Part shown: positions 26,974 to 33,201 of the stretch, one piece after another
Layout of the letters: the number at the start of each line of letters is the position of its first letter
Position numbering within the stretch: the first letter of the stretch is position 1
Assembly: GCA_945883905.1 (NCBI GenBank)
Contig: CAMCYL010000026.1
Span: 1 to 33,201, forward strand
DNA from: Akkermansia muciniphila
Lineage (GTDB): Bacteria > Verrucomicrobiota > Verrucomicrobiia > Methylacidiphilales > CAMAQI01
DNA: 33,201 nucleotides
Direction of reading: 5' to 3'
Position numbers and translations under genes: made by a program
The notes under the pieces: generated by a model
Told to the model about the DNA's origin: nothing
Databases searched by the model: none
What the model saw: the letters and a program-made list of their open reading frames with translations, nothing else

Positions 26974-27234
26974 AAAACCCCTTTGTGAATTAAGAAGCCC
27001 CTTTGGCTTAAACATAAAATGAGAGTAATCAGTATTTTTGTAATCGTCAAGAGGTGGATTCGCCTTAATCCAACGCGCGAGTGATGAACAATGCAAGATC
27101 TGGGTTCAAAAAAAAAGAGATTTTAAAAGACGAAAATCAGTCCCGACAAAAAACGGGATGCGAAAAGTTGAAATAAGGAATTTAGCCGCAAAAGAACTCA
27201 GAGAACACAAAATAAAATGGTGCCTCAGAAAATC
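26974..27234. other. Gap between the toxin gene and the PTPDL-like gene
   Basis: It holds the promoter side of the PTPDL-like gene, a weak hairpin TCCCG/CGGGA (27141-27158) without a T-tract, and one CACAGAG-type repeat copy at 27184-27213. No ORF was recognised. Confidence 0.5.
27184..27213 (+). repeat. CACAGAG-type dispersed repeat
   Basis: AGCCGCAAAAGAACTCAGAG followed by AACACAAAAT has the same CTCAGAGAACACA phrase seen at 29398-29432 and, inverted, at 29499-29532. Confidence 0.5.
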
Positions 27235-27489
27235 TTAACGATAAACTTCTTTTCTGTGACCGATCACAATCACCAAGACAATCAATTTTCCGTCATGAAT
27301 TTCGTAGATCACTCGATAATCTCCAATCCGAATTCTCCATGCCTCCCTCCCTGATAGTTTTTTACAATCCGAAGGGCGAGGATTATCTATTAAAGTTAAA
27401 ATTTGTTTGGAGATACGATCCCTCATTTTGGTCGGAATCCGATCAAGTGCTTTTAGAGCAGATTTTTGAATGAAAATCTGATAGTTCAT
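27235..27489 (-). CDS. RelE/ParE-family toxin
   Basis: This 84-residue basic protein has the RelE-type fold signature: an N-terminal strand Y-Q-I-F-I-Q-K-S-A, a helix pair with R-I-P-T-K-M-R-D-R-I, then W-R-I-R-I-G-D-Y-R-V-I-Y-E-I, and the end V-I-V-I-G-H-R-K-E-V-Y. Toxins of this fold cut mRNA on the ribosome or poison gyrase; the RelE branch is more likely from the G-H-R-K-E-V-Y end. The ATG overlaps the antitoxin stop in an ATGA junction, the standard antitoxin-first arrangement. It would be harmless while its partner is made. Confidence 0.92.
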   Translation of the reverse strand: MNYQIFIQKSALKALDRIPTKMRDRISKQILTLIDNPRPSDCKKLSGREAWRIRIGDYRVIYEIHDGKLIVLVIVIGHRKEVYR

Positions 27490-27692
27490 GTTTTGGGTCG
27501 AATCTTGGACTTGGAATGAGAACAGACAAATGGAATCACTTCCTCTTTCATTTTTTTGGCATGATCATAGGAATGAATGTCATCCAACTCTTCCAAAGCA
27601 TCAATAATGTGTTGCCATTCACGATATGAAACTAAAACCGACTTTTTCTTTAATTTTCCATCGACCACAAACTCGGGATGTAAAGCAACCAT
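27486..27692 (-). CDS. RelB/Phd-like antitoxin
   Basis: The ATG at 27692 gives 68 residues and has GGAG 7 nt upstream; the open frame continues 33 codons further up but without support. The protein has H-P-E-F-V-V-D-G-K-L-K-K-K-S-V-L-V-S, then Y-R-E-W-Q-H-I-I-D-A-L-E-E-L-D-D, a pattern common in small antitoxins paired with RelE toxins. The N-terminal strand probably dimerises and binds DNA, and the acidic helix neutralises the toxin. The order and the 4-nt overlap with the toxin support the pairing. It likely represses its own promoter, though no operator was identified. Confidence 0.82.
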   Translation of the reverse strand: MVALHPEFVVDGKLKKKSVLVSYREWQHIIDALEELDDIHSYDHAKKMKEEVIPFVCSHSKSKIRPKT

Positions 27693-28139
27693 GATTTTTC
27701 TCCGTTTTTCTTTTCTCCAAGAATGCCAACATTTTTGGATTACTTCAACCTCTTTTGATCCCCGGACTTTCGCCACCAAGATTGCGGCCAATTATTTCAT
27801 AATAATCGTGCGATGAGAGGTAACTCTGCGACTCCCCTTGAGGTGCCTGATCAGACCTCGACGTCAGTTTTTTGGCATCGATTCGGAGGATTCACAGGAT
27901 AAAGACAAATGAATACGAGCCTGTAGCTTTTAGCTTGTAGCCTTTAGCAAATAGCTATCAGGCTCGTATGTATCTGCCTTTATTCTGATCATCCTGACCA
28001 TCGATGCAAAAAAACTTCATGATCCATTCCCAATCTCATGATGAAGCTTGAAACCAATATGGGGATCCTCGATTAATTGTTGAAAGTTTGTTTTAAAAAA
28101 TTAATTGTAAAATTACAACAAATGTTTTATATTTCCAAC
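27693..28139. other. Intergenic region with a long inverted repeat
   Basis: This gap of about 450 nt lies between the divergent toxin-antitoxin pair and the ATPase gene. It holds a small hairpin (GAGGT at 27840-27844 with ACCTC at 27855-27859 around CTGATCAG) and then the long palindrome at 27867-28015. No ORF was recognised, apart from a possible 6-codon-longer ATPase start at 28122. Confidence 0.6.
27867..28015. repeat. About 150-bp imperfect long inverted repeat
   Basis: The left arm begins GTTTTTTGGCATCGAT and continues through AGGAT, CACAGGATAAAGACA and ATACGAGCCTG-TAGCT. The right arm, read in reverse complement, gives GTTTTTTTGCATCGAT, AGGAT, AATAAAGGCA and ATACGAGCCTG-a-TAGCT. The two arms match over about 70 bases with scattered mismatches. 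The short centre carries direct repeats of TAGCTT and GTAGCNTTTAGC type. It could be a MITE-like element or a structured RNA. Confidence 0.8.
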
Positions 28140-29219
28140 ATGAACCCCAATCCCTTTTTTTTCTTCGGGAGTGCCGACCATCATCGGGATCTTTTATCCC
28201 GGCCGCAGGAAGAGTCTAAAATCCAGCAGTTTGTCAAAAATGCAGCCAAAGTCAGGATCCAGGGGGACCGCCGCGTCGGGAAAACCACGCTTCTCAGAAA
28301 ATCACTCCATCGAATTCCCCATCTTTACGTTGATTTCTCAGCTGTTAAAACTCCGGAAGGATGCGTGGATCGATTTAATGCCTCCCTTCATTCCAGTAAA
28401 TGGGGAGCCGATCTTTTAAATACCTCCATCAAACTGGGAGCCCTTGGAGAATTTGGAATCAGCATCCAAAAACCCTCCTTCCAAAATGATCCCTTTATCG
28501 GTCTCGAAGTTCTTCTCAATCAGGTGGAGAGCAGTAAAATTGAGGCGGTTGTGATCGATGAATTTCAGGATATTCTCTCCTTGCCAGATCCTAACGCTTG
28601 GCTGTGGAGGCTCCGTTCCATCATCCAAAATCATTCTAAAACGGCCTACTTCTTTACGGGGAGCATCCAATCGGCGCTTCATTCGCTCCTGGACGGCAAT
28701 AAGGCAGCGTTTCACAAACAGACCATCCAACTCCAGATTGATCCCATTTCCCTGGAGCAGCTCGGACCTTGGATCAAAAGAAAACTTCAAAAAAGTGATT
28801 ATACTTTGGAAGAGGGAGTTTTAACTTACATTTGGGAAATGACCTCTGGCATCACCGGAGACATTCAAAAGGTTTTTTATTATCTGTGGGATCTTCAGCC
28901 GAAGGAAAAGAAAATATCCCGCCCGACCATTGAACAGACCCTCTTCACGATCCTTCAGGCCGATCATGATTCAAATCTACGCATCATCCGGAGCCTGACA
29001 GGTAGCCAGGTTTCAGTGGCTCGTGCCATTGCCCGATTTCCCCAGGAAAAACTTTATAGCTCAAAAATTAAAAGTGAGAGCCGAATTCATAACCAAGGTA
29101 CCATCAAAGTCGCAATTGATGCGTTGCAAAAAAAGGGGATCTTTATTGAGTCCAAATCCGGAAATCTTCGATTCGATGATCCATTTTTTAAAATCCTGAT
29201 GGCTCATTATACGGTATAA
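28140..29219 (+). CDS. STAND/archaeal-type P-loop ATPase of unknown role
   Basis: The ATG at 28140 (359 residues, start M-N-P-N-P-F-F-F-F-G) is preferred; ATG 28122 and TTG 28077 are alternatives, all without a Shine-Dalgarno. The protein has Walker A I-Q-G-D-R-R-V-G-K-T-T-L-L (about 40-52), Walker B V-V-I-D-E-F-Q-D-I (about 137-145) and a sensor-like F-F-T-G-S-I-Q-S (about 171-178). A C-terminal winged helix is suggested by G-T-I-K-V-A-I-D-A-L-Q-K-K-G-I-F. This layout matches the archaeal ATPase/MNS group of STAND-like proteins, common in archaea and patchy in bacteria. It has no obvious partner gene, lies between a long palindrome and a gene remnant, and may be horizontally acquired. Confidence 0.82.
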   Translation: MNPNPFFFFGSADHHRDLLSRPQEESKIQQFVKNAAKVRIQGDRRVGKTTLLRKSLHRIPHLYVDFSAVKTPEGCVDRFNASLHSSKWGADLLNTSIKLGALGEFGISIQKPSFQNDPFIGLEVLLNQVESSKIEAVVIDEFQDILSLPDPNAWLWRLRSIIQNHSKTAYFFTGSIQSALHSLLDGNKAAFHKQTIQLQIDPISLEQLGPWIKRKLQKSDYTLEEGVLTYIWEMTSGITGDIQKVFYYLWDLQPKEKKISRPTIEQTLFTILQADHDSNLRIIRSLTGSQVSVARAIARFPQEKLYSSKIKSESRIHNQGTIKVAIDALQKKGIFIESKSGNLRFDDPFFKILMAHYTV

Positions 29220-29255
29220 ATTGTATTTGAAAGCCCTCGCATTACCGTGCGCCAA

Positions 29256-29381
29256 CCCCAGAAAAATCATCTGCTTCGAGACCGGATCATAGGTCGCTCC
29301 CGTGATGTCTTTGAGGTTGGAGCCAACCAGTTCGGCCGCTTTGTCGCTGAACTCGATTTCATGGGCTACTTTGAACCTAAA
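29256..29381 (-). pseudogene. Remnant of a secreted or repeat-type protein gene
   Basis: On the minus strand, about 42 codons read as well-composed protein: F-K-V-A-H-E-I-E-F-S-D-K-A-A-E-L and D-I-T-G-A-T-Y-D-P-V-S-K-Q-M-I-F. The phrase G-A-T-Y-D-P-V-S-K resembles the first blade of phytase-like or SdiA-regulated beta-propellers. No start with a signal is visible; upstream the frame runs into a CACAGA repeat, and downstream it continues into the antisense of the ATPase gene with a loss of protein character. It is best explained as a broken piece of a larger gene. The parent family is a guess. Confidence 0.45.
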
Positions 29382-29397
29382 AACCGCGGATGAATTT

Positions 29398-29432
29398 AAC
29401 CACATAACACACAAAATACACAGAAAGAAGAG
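29398..29432 (+). repeat. CACAGA-type dispersed repeat
   Basis: AACCACATAACACACAAAA, then TACACAGAAAGAAGAG, is a roughly 10-bp periodic ACACA/CACAGA run. An inverted copy is at 29499-29532. Confidence 0.6.
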
Positions 29433-29498
29433 TTTATGAGAAATCGAGTCGGCATTTCGATTCACCCACAAGGTGAGCGGACTCATTTTTGTAAGTTA

Positions 29499-29532
29499 TT
29501 AGTTTTCAGTGTGTTCTGAGTATTCTGTGGTT
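29499..29532 (-). repeat. CACAGA-type dispersed repeat, inverted copy
   Basis: On the minus strand it reads AACCACAGAATACTCAG, then AACACACTGAAAACTAA, matching 29398-29432 in inverted orientation. Confidence 0.6.
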
Positions 29533-29550
29533 CCAACTGCTTTTTTTAGG

Positions 29551-30615
29551 TTAAAACCGCAGATTAGGATTAAAATCACCCGCCACATCAGGATCAACCC
29601 CTACTCCCAAACGAGCCGCCGCAACAGAGGCGATCATCGCCGCATTGTCGGTACAAAGATTCGGATCGGCAATATGAACGGTCACTCCTGCCTTCAAGCC
29701 CTCTTGTTGAAGTCTCTCTCGCAAAACGCCATTGCAGGCCACCCCCCCCGCAACCACGACCGATTTACTTCCCGTTTGCTGACAGGCACGAATCGTCTTA
29801 CGGACAAGAACCTCCACGATTGCTTTTTGAAAAGAGGCGCAGAGATCCCTTTTCTTTTGATCGATCTCTTTATAGTCCGGATTCTTCTCTAAAAAGTATC
29901 GGACAGAGGTCTTTAATCCACTAAAACTAAAGTTAAAGTTCTCCCGTTCAGGGAAGCTTTGAGGGAAATCGATCGCCTCCGCATTTCCCAGTCGCGCCCA
30001 TTTCTCGATCTCCGGTCCCCCTGGATACGGCAATCCCAGCATCCTCGCCACTTTATCAAAGGCCTCGCCCGCCGCATCATCGACGGTTCCCCCTCGCTTG
30101 AGGTACTCCTTCCATCCCTTCACTTCAATGATTAAGGTATGCCCACCGCTCACAATCAATCCCATCATCGGAAAGGGAATCCTCAATTGAGCGGGATCGA
30201 ATCCCTCCTTCTGAGAGTCCATTAAAGAACGATCTTCTAAATGAAAAAAGGGGGAAAATAGATGGCCTTCCAAATGGTTGACCCCATAAACCGGTTTTCC
30301 AAGAGCAACGCCAAGCCCCTTCGCATAGGAAACTCCGACTAAGAGAGCCGTTGGGAGTCCCGGTCCAACAGTGACCGCAATCCCATCGAGCTCTTTTAAA
30401 TCTAAATGATTTTTTGAGATTAAATCTTTGGTTAACGCCGGAAGGTTTTTCAAATGCTCCCGCGTTGCAATTTCAGGAACGACCCCCCCAAACCGTTCAT
30501 GGAGTCGAATCTGCGAGCTCACCAAGGAGTCGATCACGCGATACTGAGTTCCCACTTGTTCGACCCAAGCCACGGCGGTTTCATCACAGGAGGTCTCAAT
30601 CCCTAAAATTTTCAT
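29551..30615 (-). CDS. tsaD: tRNA threonylcarbamoyladenosine transferase TsaD
   Basis: This 354-residue protein would transfer threonylcarbamoyl to A37 of tRNAs that read ANN codons, together with TsaB and TsaE. The start I-L-G-I-E-T-S-C-D-E-T-A is the family N-terminus. The metal-binding H114 and H118 are in G-V-N-H-L-E-G-H-L. The nucleotide-binding V-S-G-G-H-T (155-160) and V-V-V-A-G-G-V-A-C-N are present. The ATG overlaps the stop of the upstream protease gene in an ATGA junction, so translation is likely coupled. The partners TsaB and TsaE are not in the window. Nothing is missing or truncated. Confidence 0.97.
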   Translation of the reverse strand: MKILGIETSCDETAVAWVEQVGTQYRVIDSLVSSQIRLHERFGGVVPEIATREHLKNLPALTKDLISKNHLDLKELDGIAVTVGPGLPTALLVGVSYAKGLGVALGKPVYGVNHLEGHLFSPFFHLEDRSLMDSQKEGFDPAQLRIPFPMMGLIVSGGHTLIIEVKGWKEYLKRGGTVDDAAGEAFDKVARMLGLPYPGGPEIEKWARLGNAEAIDFPQSFPERENFNFSFSGLKTSVRYFLEKNPDYKEIDQKKRDLCASFQKAIVEVLVRKTIRACQQTGSKSVVVAGGVACNGVLRERLQQEGLKAGVTVHIADPNLCTDNAAMIASVAAARLGVGVDPDVAGDFNPNLRF

Positions 30616-31928
30616 GAGGCGGCAGGAGTGACGGAGGATCGCTTTGGATTTCGTTCTTGAAATATTCGAATCCCTTTTAAAATACCGATCGCTCGATCTA
30701 ATTGAGTATCTCGGATCTCTCGTTGTGCTGAACTTTGAGTGAAGTACCCCCGATTCGCTCTGATTTGAAGTAACGCCCGCTCCTCTTGTTCCGTCACCGG
30801 GGCGGAAAAATGCGGTTCGATTCCGACTTCATGAATCACTTTTTTGCTCGGCGTATAATATTTCGCCGTCGTTAAACGAATCCCTGTTCCATTCCCTAAA
30901 TCTTGGACGGTCTGAACCGACCCTTTCCCAAAAGTACGCTCCCCGATTAAAATGGCCCGCTGTAAATCCTTTAAGGCGCCGGCCACAATCTCCGCCCCAC
31001 TAGCACTATAACCGTTGACCATCACCACCATTGGATAGGCGGGATGGCGTTTAAGTTGCTTCGGACGATAATCAATGCCTTGAATCGAATTCCTTCCTTG
31101 AGTCGAAACAATGACCTGCCCCTTTGATAAAAACTTCCCCGCCACCTCAACCGCTGAATCTAATAATCCACCGGGATTATTACGAAGATCGAGAATTAAG
31201 GACTTCATCCCTTTCTTTTCTAAATCAACTAAAACCGCCTCAAATTCCTCCTCTGTCTTCTCCCCAAACTGCTCAATCCGGATATAACCGATCAAGTCCC
31301 CTCCTGCAAGCTCCTCGGGCAATAGCTTTGCATCCCGGACGGTGGCGACCTTGATCACCTCACGAGTCAATTCCAGTTCCAAAATCTCACCGGGCCCCTC
31401 TTGTCCCATCGAGGGACGCATCACCATCAACTTCACCTTGGTCCCACGAGCCCCTTTTAATCGTTTCACCGCATCTTGTTGCCCCATCTTATCAGTCGAT
31501 TTATTATCGATCTTTAAAATCCGATCTCCCGAGAGAATTCCGGCTCTAAAACTCGGCGTATCTTCGATCGAAGCTAGAACGGTTAAAAAGCCCTCTCGTA
31601 ATCCAACGACCAATCCTAATCCGCTAAACTGTCCCTTGGTATCTTTTTGCATCTCAGCAAAAGATTCCTCATCCATAAATTGACTATGCGGATCAAGAGA
31701 GTTCAACATCCCTCGTAGTGCGGCATAAATTAAATCGCGATATTGAACTTTTCCGGCATCGACATAATCTTGCCGAACCAACTCAATGATTCTTGTGAAC
31801 AACAAGGTGTATTGATAGCTCTCCTCTTGTTGGGCGAGGAGCCGAACGGAGTAAAGGCCACTTCCAACAACCAGCAGAAAGCAAACAACCCCCAACGTTA
31901 AACACCAGCGTGGGATTCTTAATATCAT
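30612..31928 (-). CDS. C-terminal processing peptidase, S41 family
   Basis: This 438-residue periplasmic protease has a signal or anchor helix at 9-30, an N-terminal helical region with the S-L-D-P-H-S motif (77-82), a PDZ domain at about 100-190 and a catalytic domain. The Ser/Lys dyad is Ser310 in G-Y-S-A-S-G-A-E and Lys335 in R-T-F-G-K-G-S-V. L-D-L-R-N-N-P-G-G-L-L-D is the conserved substrate-binding strand. Family members cut C-termini of envelope proteins such as penicillin-binding proteins and hydrolases. It starts 43 nt after the decarboxylase gene and overlaps tsaD by 4 nt. Confidence 0.96.
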   Translation of the reverse strand: MILRIPRWCLTLGVVCFLLVVGSGLYSVRLLAQQEESYQYTLLFTRIIELVRQDYVDAGKVQYRDLIYAALRGMLNSLDPHSQFMDEESFAEMQKDTKGQFSGLGLVVGLREGFLTVLASIEDTPSFRAGILSGDRILKIDNKSTDKMGQQDAVKRLKGARGTKVKLMVMRPSMGQEGPGEILELELTREVIKVATVRDAKLLPEELAGGDLIGYIRIEQFGEKTEEEFEAVLVDLEKKGMKSLILDLRNNPGGLLDSAVEVAGKFLSKGQVIVSTQGRNSIQGIDYRPKQLKRHPAYPMVVMVNGYSASGAEIVAGALKDLQRAILIGERTFGKGSVQTVQDLGNGTGIRLTTAKYYTPSKKVIHEVGIEPHFSAPVTEQEERALLQIRANRGYFTQSSAQREIRDTQLDRAIGILKGIRIFQERNPKRSSVTPAAS

Positions 31929-31971
31929 GGAATTGATCTTAAAAACGGTCGTTAAGGTCGTTAATGGTCAT

Positions 31972-32934
31972 TTAAAGAATCGTTTTTCCGACCCCTTTTT
32001 GACTCAATCGCTCTTTAAAATAAGCAATTGCCTGAACCAATCCAGTTTCTAAATCGATTTTCGGCTCCCATCCCAATTTCTCTTTTGCCTTGGAGATATT
32101 CGGTCGACGTTGTTTCGGATCATCAGTCGGAAGCGGATGATACTCAATCGTGCTCTTCGATTGTGTGATACGGACAATACGTTCGGCAAACTCTTTAATC
32201 GTCAGCTCAACCGGATTTCCGATATTAAAAGGATCATGATAAACCGACTCAGAAAGCTTGTAGATCCCATCGATTAAATCAGAGACGAAACAGAAACTAC
32301 GGGTTTGGGAGCCATCTCCAAAAATCGTGATCGGTTGATTTTCCAACGCTTGACTCACAAACGCAGGAACGACTCGACCATCTTTCAGACGCATCCGCGG
32401 ACCGTAGGTATTAAAAATACGAACAATCTTAGTGTCCACGCCGTGATGACGATGATAAGCCATCGTCATCGCCTCGGCAAATCGCTTTGCCTCATCATAA
32501 ACTCCACGAGGTCCAATGGTATTCACATTCCCCCAATACTCTTCGGTTTGAGGATGAACCAACGGATCTCCATAAATCTCAGAGGTTGAAGCGATTAAAA
32601 AACGGGCCTTCTTCGCCTTCGCAAGTCCCAACGCCCGATGCGTTCCGAGCGAACCGACCTTTAACGTTTGAATCGGAAGCTCGAGATAGTCGATCGGACT
32701 CGCTGGAGAGGCGAAGTGAAAAACAACGCTCACCTCCCCTGGAATATTTAAATACTCCGTCACATCTTGTTGTTTAAAATCAAAACGATCATCCTTTTGA
32801 AGGTGATCCAAATTGGCAGGATTCCCTGTTAAAAAATTATCCACTCCAATCACTCGATAGCCCTCTTTTAAAAGACGATCGGTTAAATGACTTCCCAAAA
32901 ATCCGGCGGCACCCGTTACAACAGCTGTTTTCAT
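31972..32934 (-). CDS. UDP-glucuronate decarboxylase (UDP-xylose synthase)
   Basis: The start at 32934 gives 320 codons and the normal N-terminus [17 protein letters not shown]; the longer open frame adds 25 residues without family support. It is an extended SDR with the NAD-binding motif at 8-14, S-T-S-E-I-Y-G-D-P (116-124) and the catalytic pair Y146/K150 in [16 protein letters not shown] follows, and [12 protein letters not shown] marks the sugar-nucleotide region typical of UDP-xylose synthases. With ugd (14739-16031) it would give UDP-glucose to UDP-glucuronate to UDP-xylose. dTDP-glucose dehydratases and UDP-glucose epimerases are related, but the motifs favour the decarboxylase. Confidence 0.9.
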   Translation of the reverse strand: MKTAVVTGAAGFLGSHLTDRLLKEGYRVIGVDNFLTGNPANLDHLQKDDRFDFKQQDVTEYLNIPGEVSVVFHFASPASPIDYLELPIQTLKVGSLGTHRALGLAKAKKARFLIASTSEIYGDPLVHPQTEEYWGNVNTIGPRGVYDEAKRFAEAMTMAYHRHHGVDTKIVRIFNTYGPRMRLKDGRVVPAFVSQALENQPITIFGDGSQTRSFCFVSDLIDGIYKLSESVYHDPFNIGNPVELTIKEFAERIVRITQSKSTIEYHPLPTDDPKQRRPNISKAKEKLGWEPKIDLETGLVQAIAYFKERLSQKGVGKTIL

Positions 32935-33051
32935 CGATCTAAAACCTACCGCCATTTTTTTACAGGAAAAGCGAATTATCTTAAAAATTTTCATTGGTGT
33001 CCAAAACAAAAAACCTTAAATACATTGTCTCACGCAACGACGCCACGACGC

Positions 33052-33120
33052 GACGTTAAATCCCTACTCCCCCCTCGTTCTGACCACGGCTCCTCCGAGC
33101 CTCCTCCCTATTTTAAAAAG
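33052..33120 (+). repeat. Dispersed repeat, copy B
   Basis: Nearly identical to 19505-19572 (CGTTAAA to TATTTTAAAAAG), same orientation. Here it forms the left half of a palindromic element that reaches the window end. Confidence 0.85.
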
Positions 33121-33190
33121 TTCTCGAAAACCAGCTTTCGATCTCTTTTTAAAAACAGGGATCTATCGCTTACGCTCTTGGGGTCAGAAC
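33077..33190. repeat. Palindromic element at the window end
   Basis: GTTCTGACC (33077-33085) pairs with GGTCAGAAC (33182-33190). Inside it, TCCCTATTTTAAAAAG (33105-33120) pairs, with one substitution and one bulge, with CTTTTTAAAAACAGGGA (33145-33161). The arms are separated by 24 nt and spaced symmetrically, so a long hairpin is possible. The end may lie beyond the window. Confidence 0.65.
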
Positions 33191-33201
33191 TCTCCCCCCT
33201 T

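Larger units (their letters stand above)
29220..29550. other. Gap with gene remnant and inverted repeats
   Basis: The 331 nt between the ATPase and tsaD hold a decayed coding fragment (minus strand) and two inverted copies of the CACAGA-type repeat around a 66-nt centre. No intact gene or terminator was seen. Confidence 0.6.

Noticed and set aside
27914-27971. TAGC-type repeats in the palindrome centre as a CRISPR array
   Set aside because: The units are short and adjacent, without spacers or cas genes.
28416-28824. Open frames overlapping the ATPase gene
   Set aside because: They are shadows in other frames of a gene with clear Walker motifs.

Overview
The window reads as a chromosomal stretch of a Gram-negative bacterium, most likely of the PVC superphylum and probably Verrucomicrobiota. 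This is inferred from gene content; no rRNA is present. The evidence is an LPS-assembly protein (LptD) and other predicted outer-membrane proteins, the long three-domain form of IspG known from Chlamydiae/Verrucomicrobia/Bacteroidetes/plants, a prepilin-like protein with the K-A-F-T-L-I-E-L signature common in Planctomycetes, Lentisphaerae and Verrucomicrobia, and a large secreted coiled-coil protein resembling verrucomicrobial PTPDL-type proteins. No tRNA, rRNA or CRISPR array was seen.

Layout. (1) 1-1998: a complete-looking insertion sequence with near-perfect terminal inverted repeats, carrying a small accessory ORF and an IS4-like DDE transposase. They overlap at a canonical A_AAA_AAC slippery heptamer. 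(2) 2219-3691: a LysR-type regulator and a CheW adaptor. (3) 3748-19412: a long minus-strand run. Read in the direction of transcription it is: GH26-like lipoprotein; lptD-ugd; purA-uppS-ispG-amidase; an exopolysaccharide export set (beta-barrel protein, Wza-like exporter, Wzz/BY-kinase) overlapping mazG; then hisS. Many junctions are 2-11 nt gaps or short overlaps. (4) 19803-23523: hisD and a methyl-accepting chemotaxis protein on the plus strand. (5) 23524-24313: a non-coding, repeat-rich stretch ending in a strong terminator. (6) 24314-26973: prepilin-like protein and a PTPDL-like membrane-anchored coiled-coil protein. (7) 26974-29550: an accessory patch holding a RelE/RelB-type toxin-antitoxin pair, a ~150-bp long inverted repeat, an orphan STAND/archaeal-type ATPase, and a decayed gene fragment between inverted copies of a dispersed CACAGA-type repeat. 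(8) 29551-32934: tsaD, a C-terminal processing protease (overlapping by 4 nt) and a UDP-glucuronate decarboxylase. (9) 33052-33201: a palindromic repeat whose left part also occurs at 19505-19572.

How the genes fit together. Much of the window serves the envelope: ugd and the decarboxylase make UDP-glucuronate and UDP-xylose; IspG and UppS feed the undecaprenyl carrier; the BY-kinase/Wza/beta-barrel set polymerises and exports polysaccharide; LptD inserts LPS; the amidase and protease act in the periplasm. CheW and the MCP show chemotaxis. The most unusual features are the non-coding repeats and the IS architecture; I did not find a convincing new multi-gene system. Both window ends lie in repeated sequence, as expected if this is a whole assembly contig.
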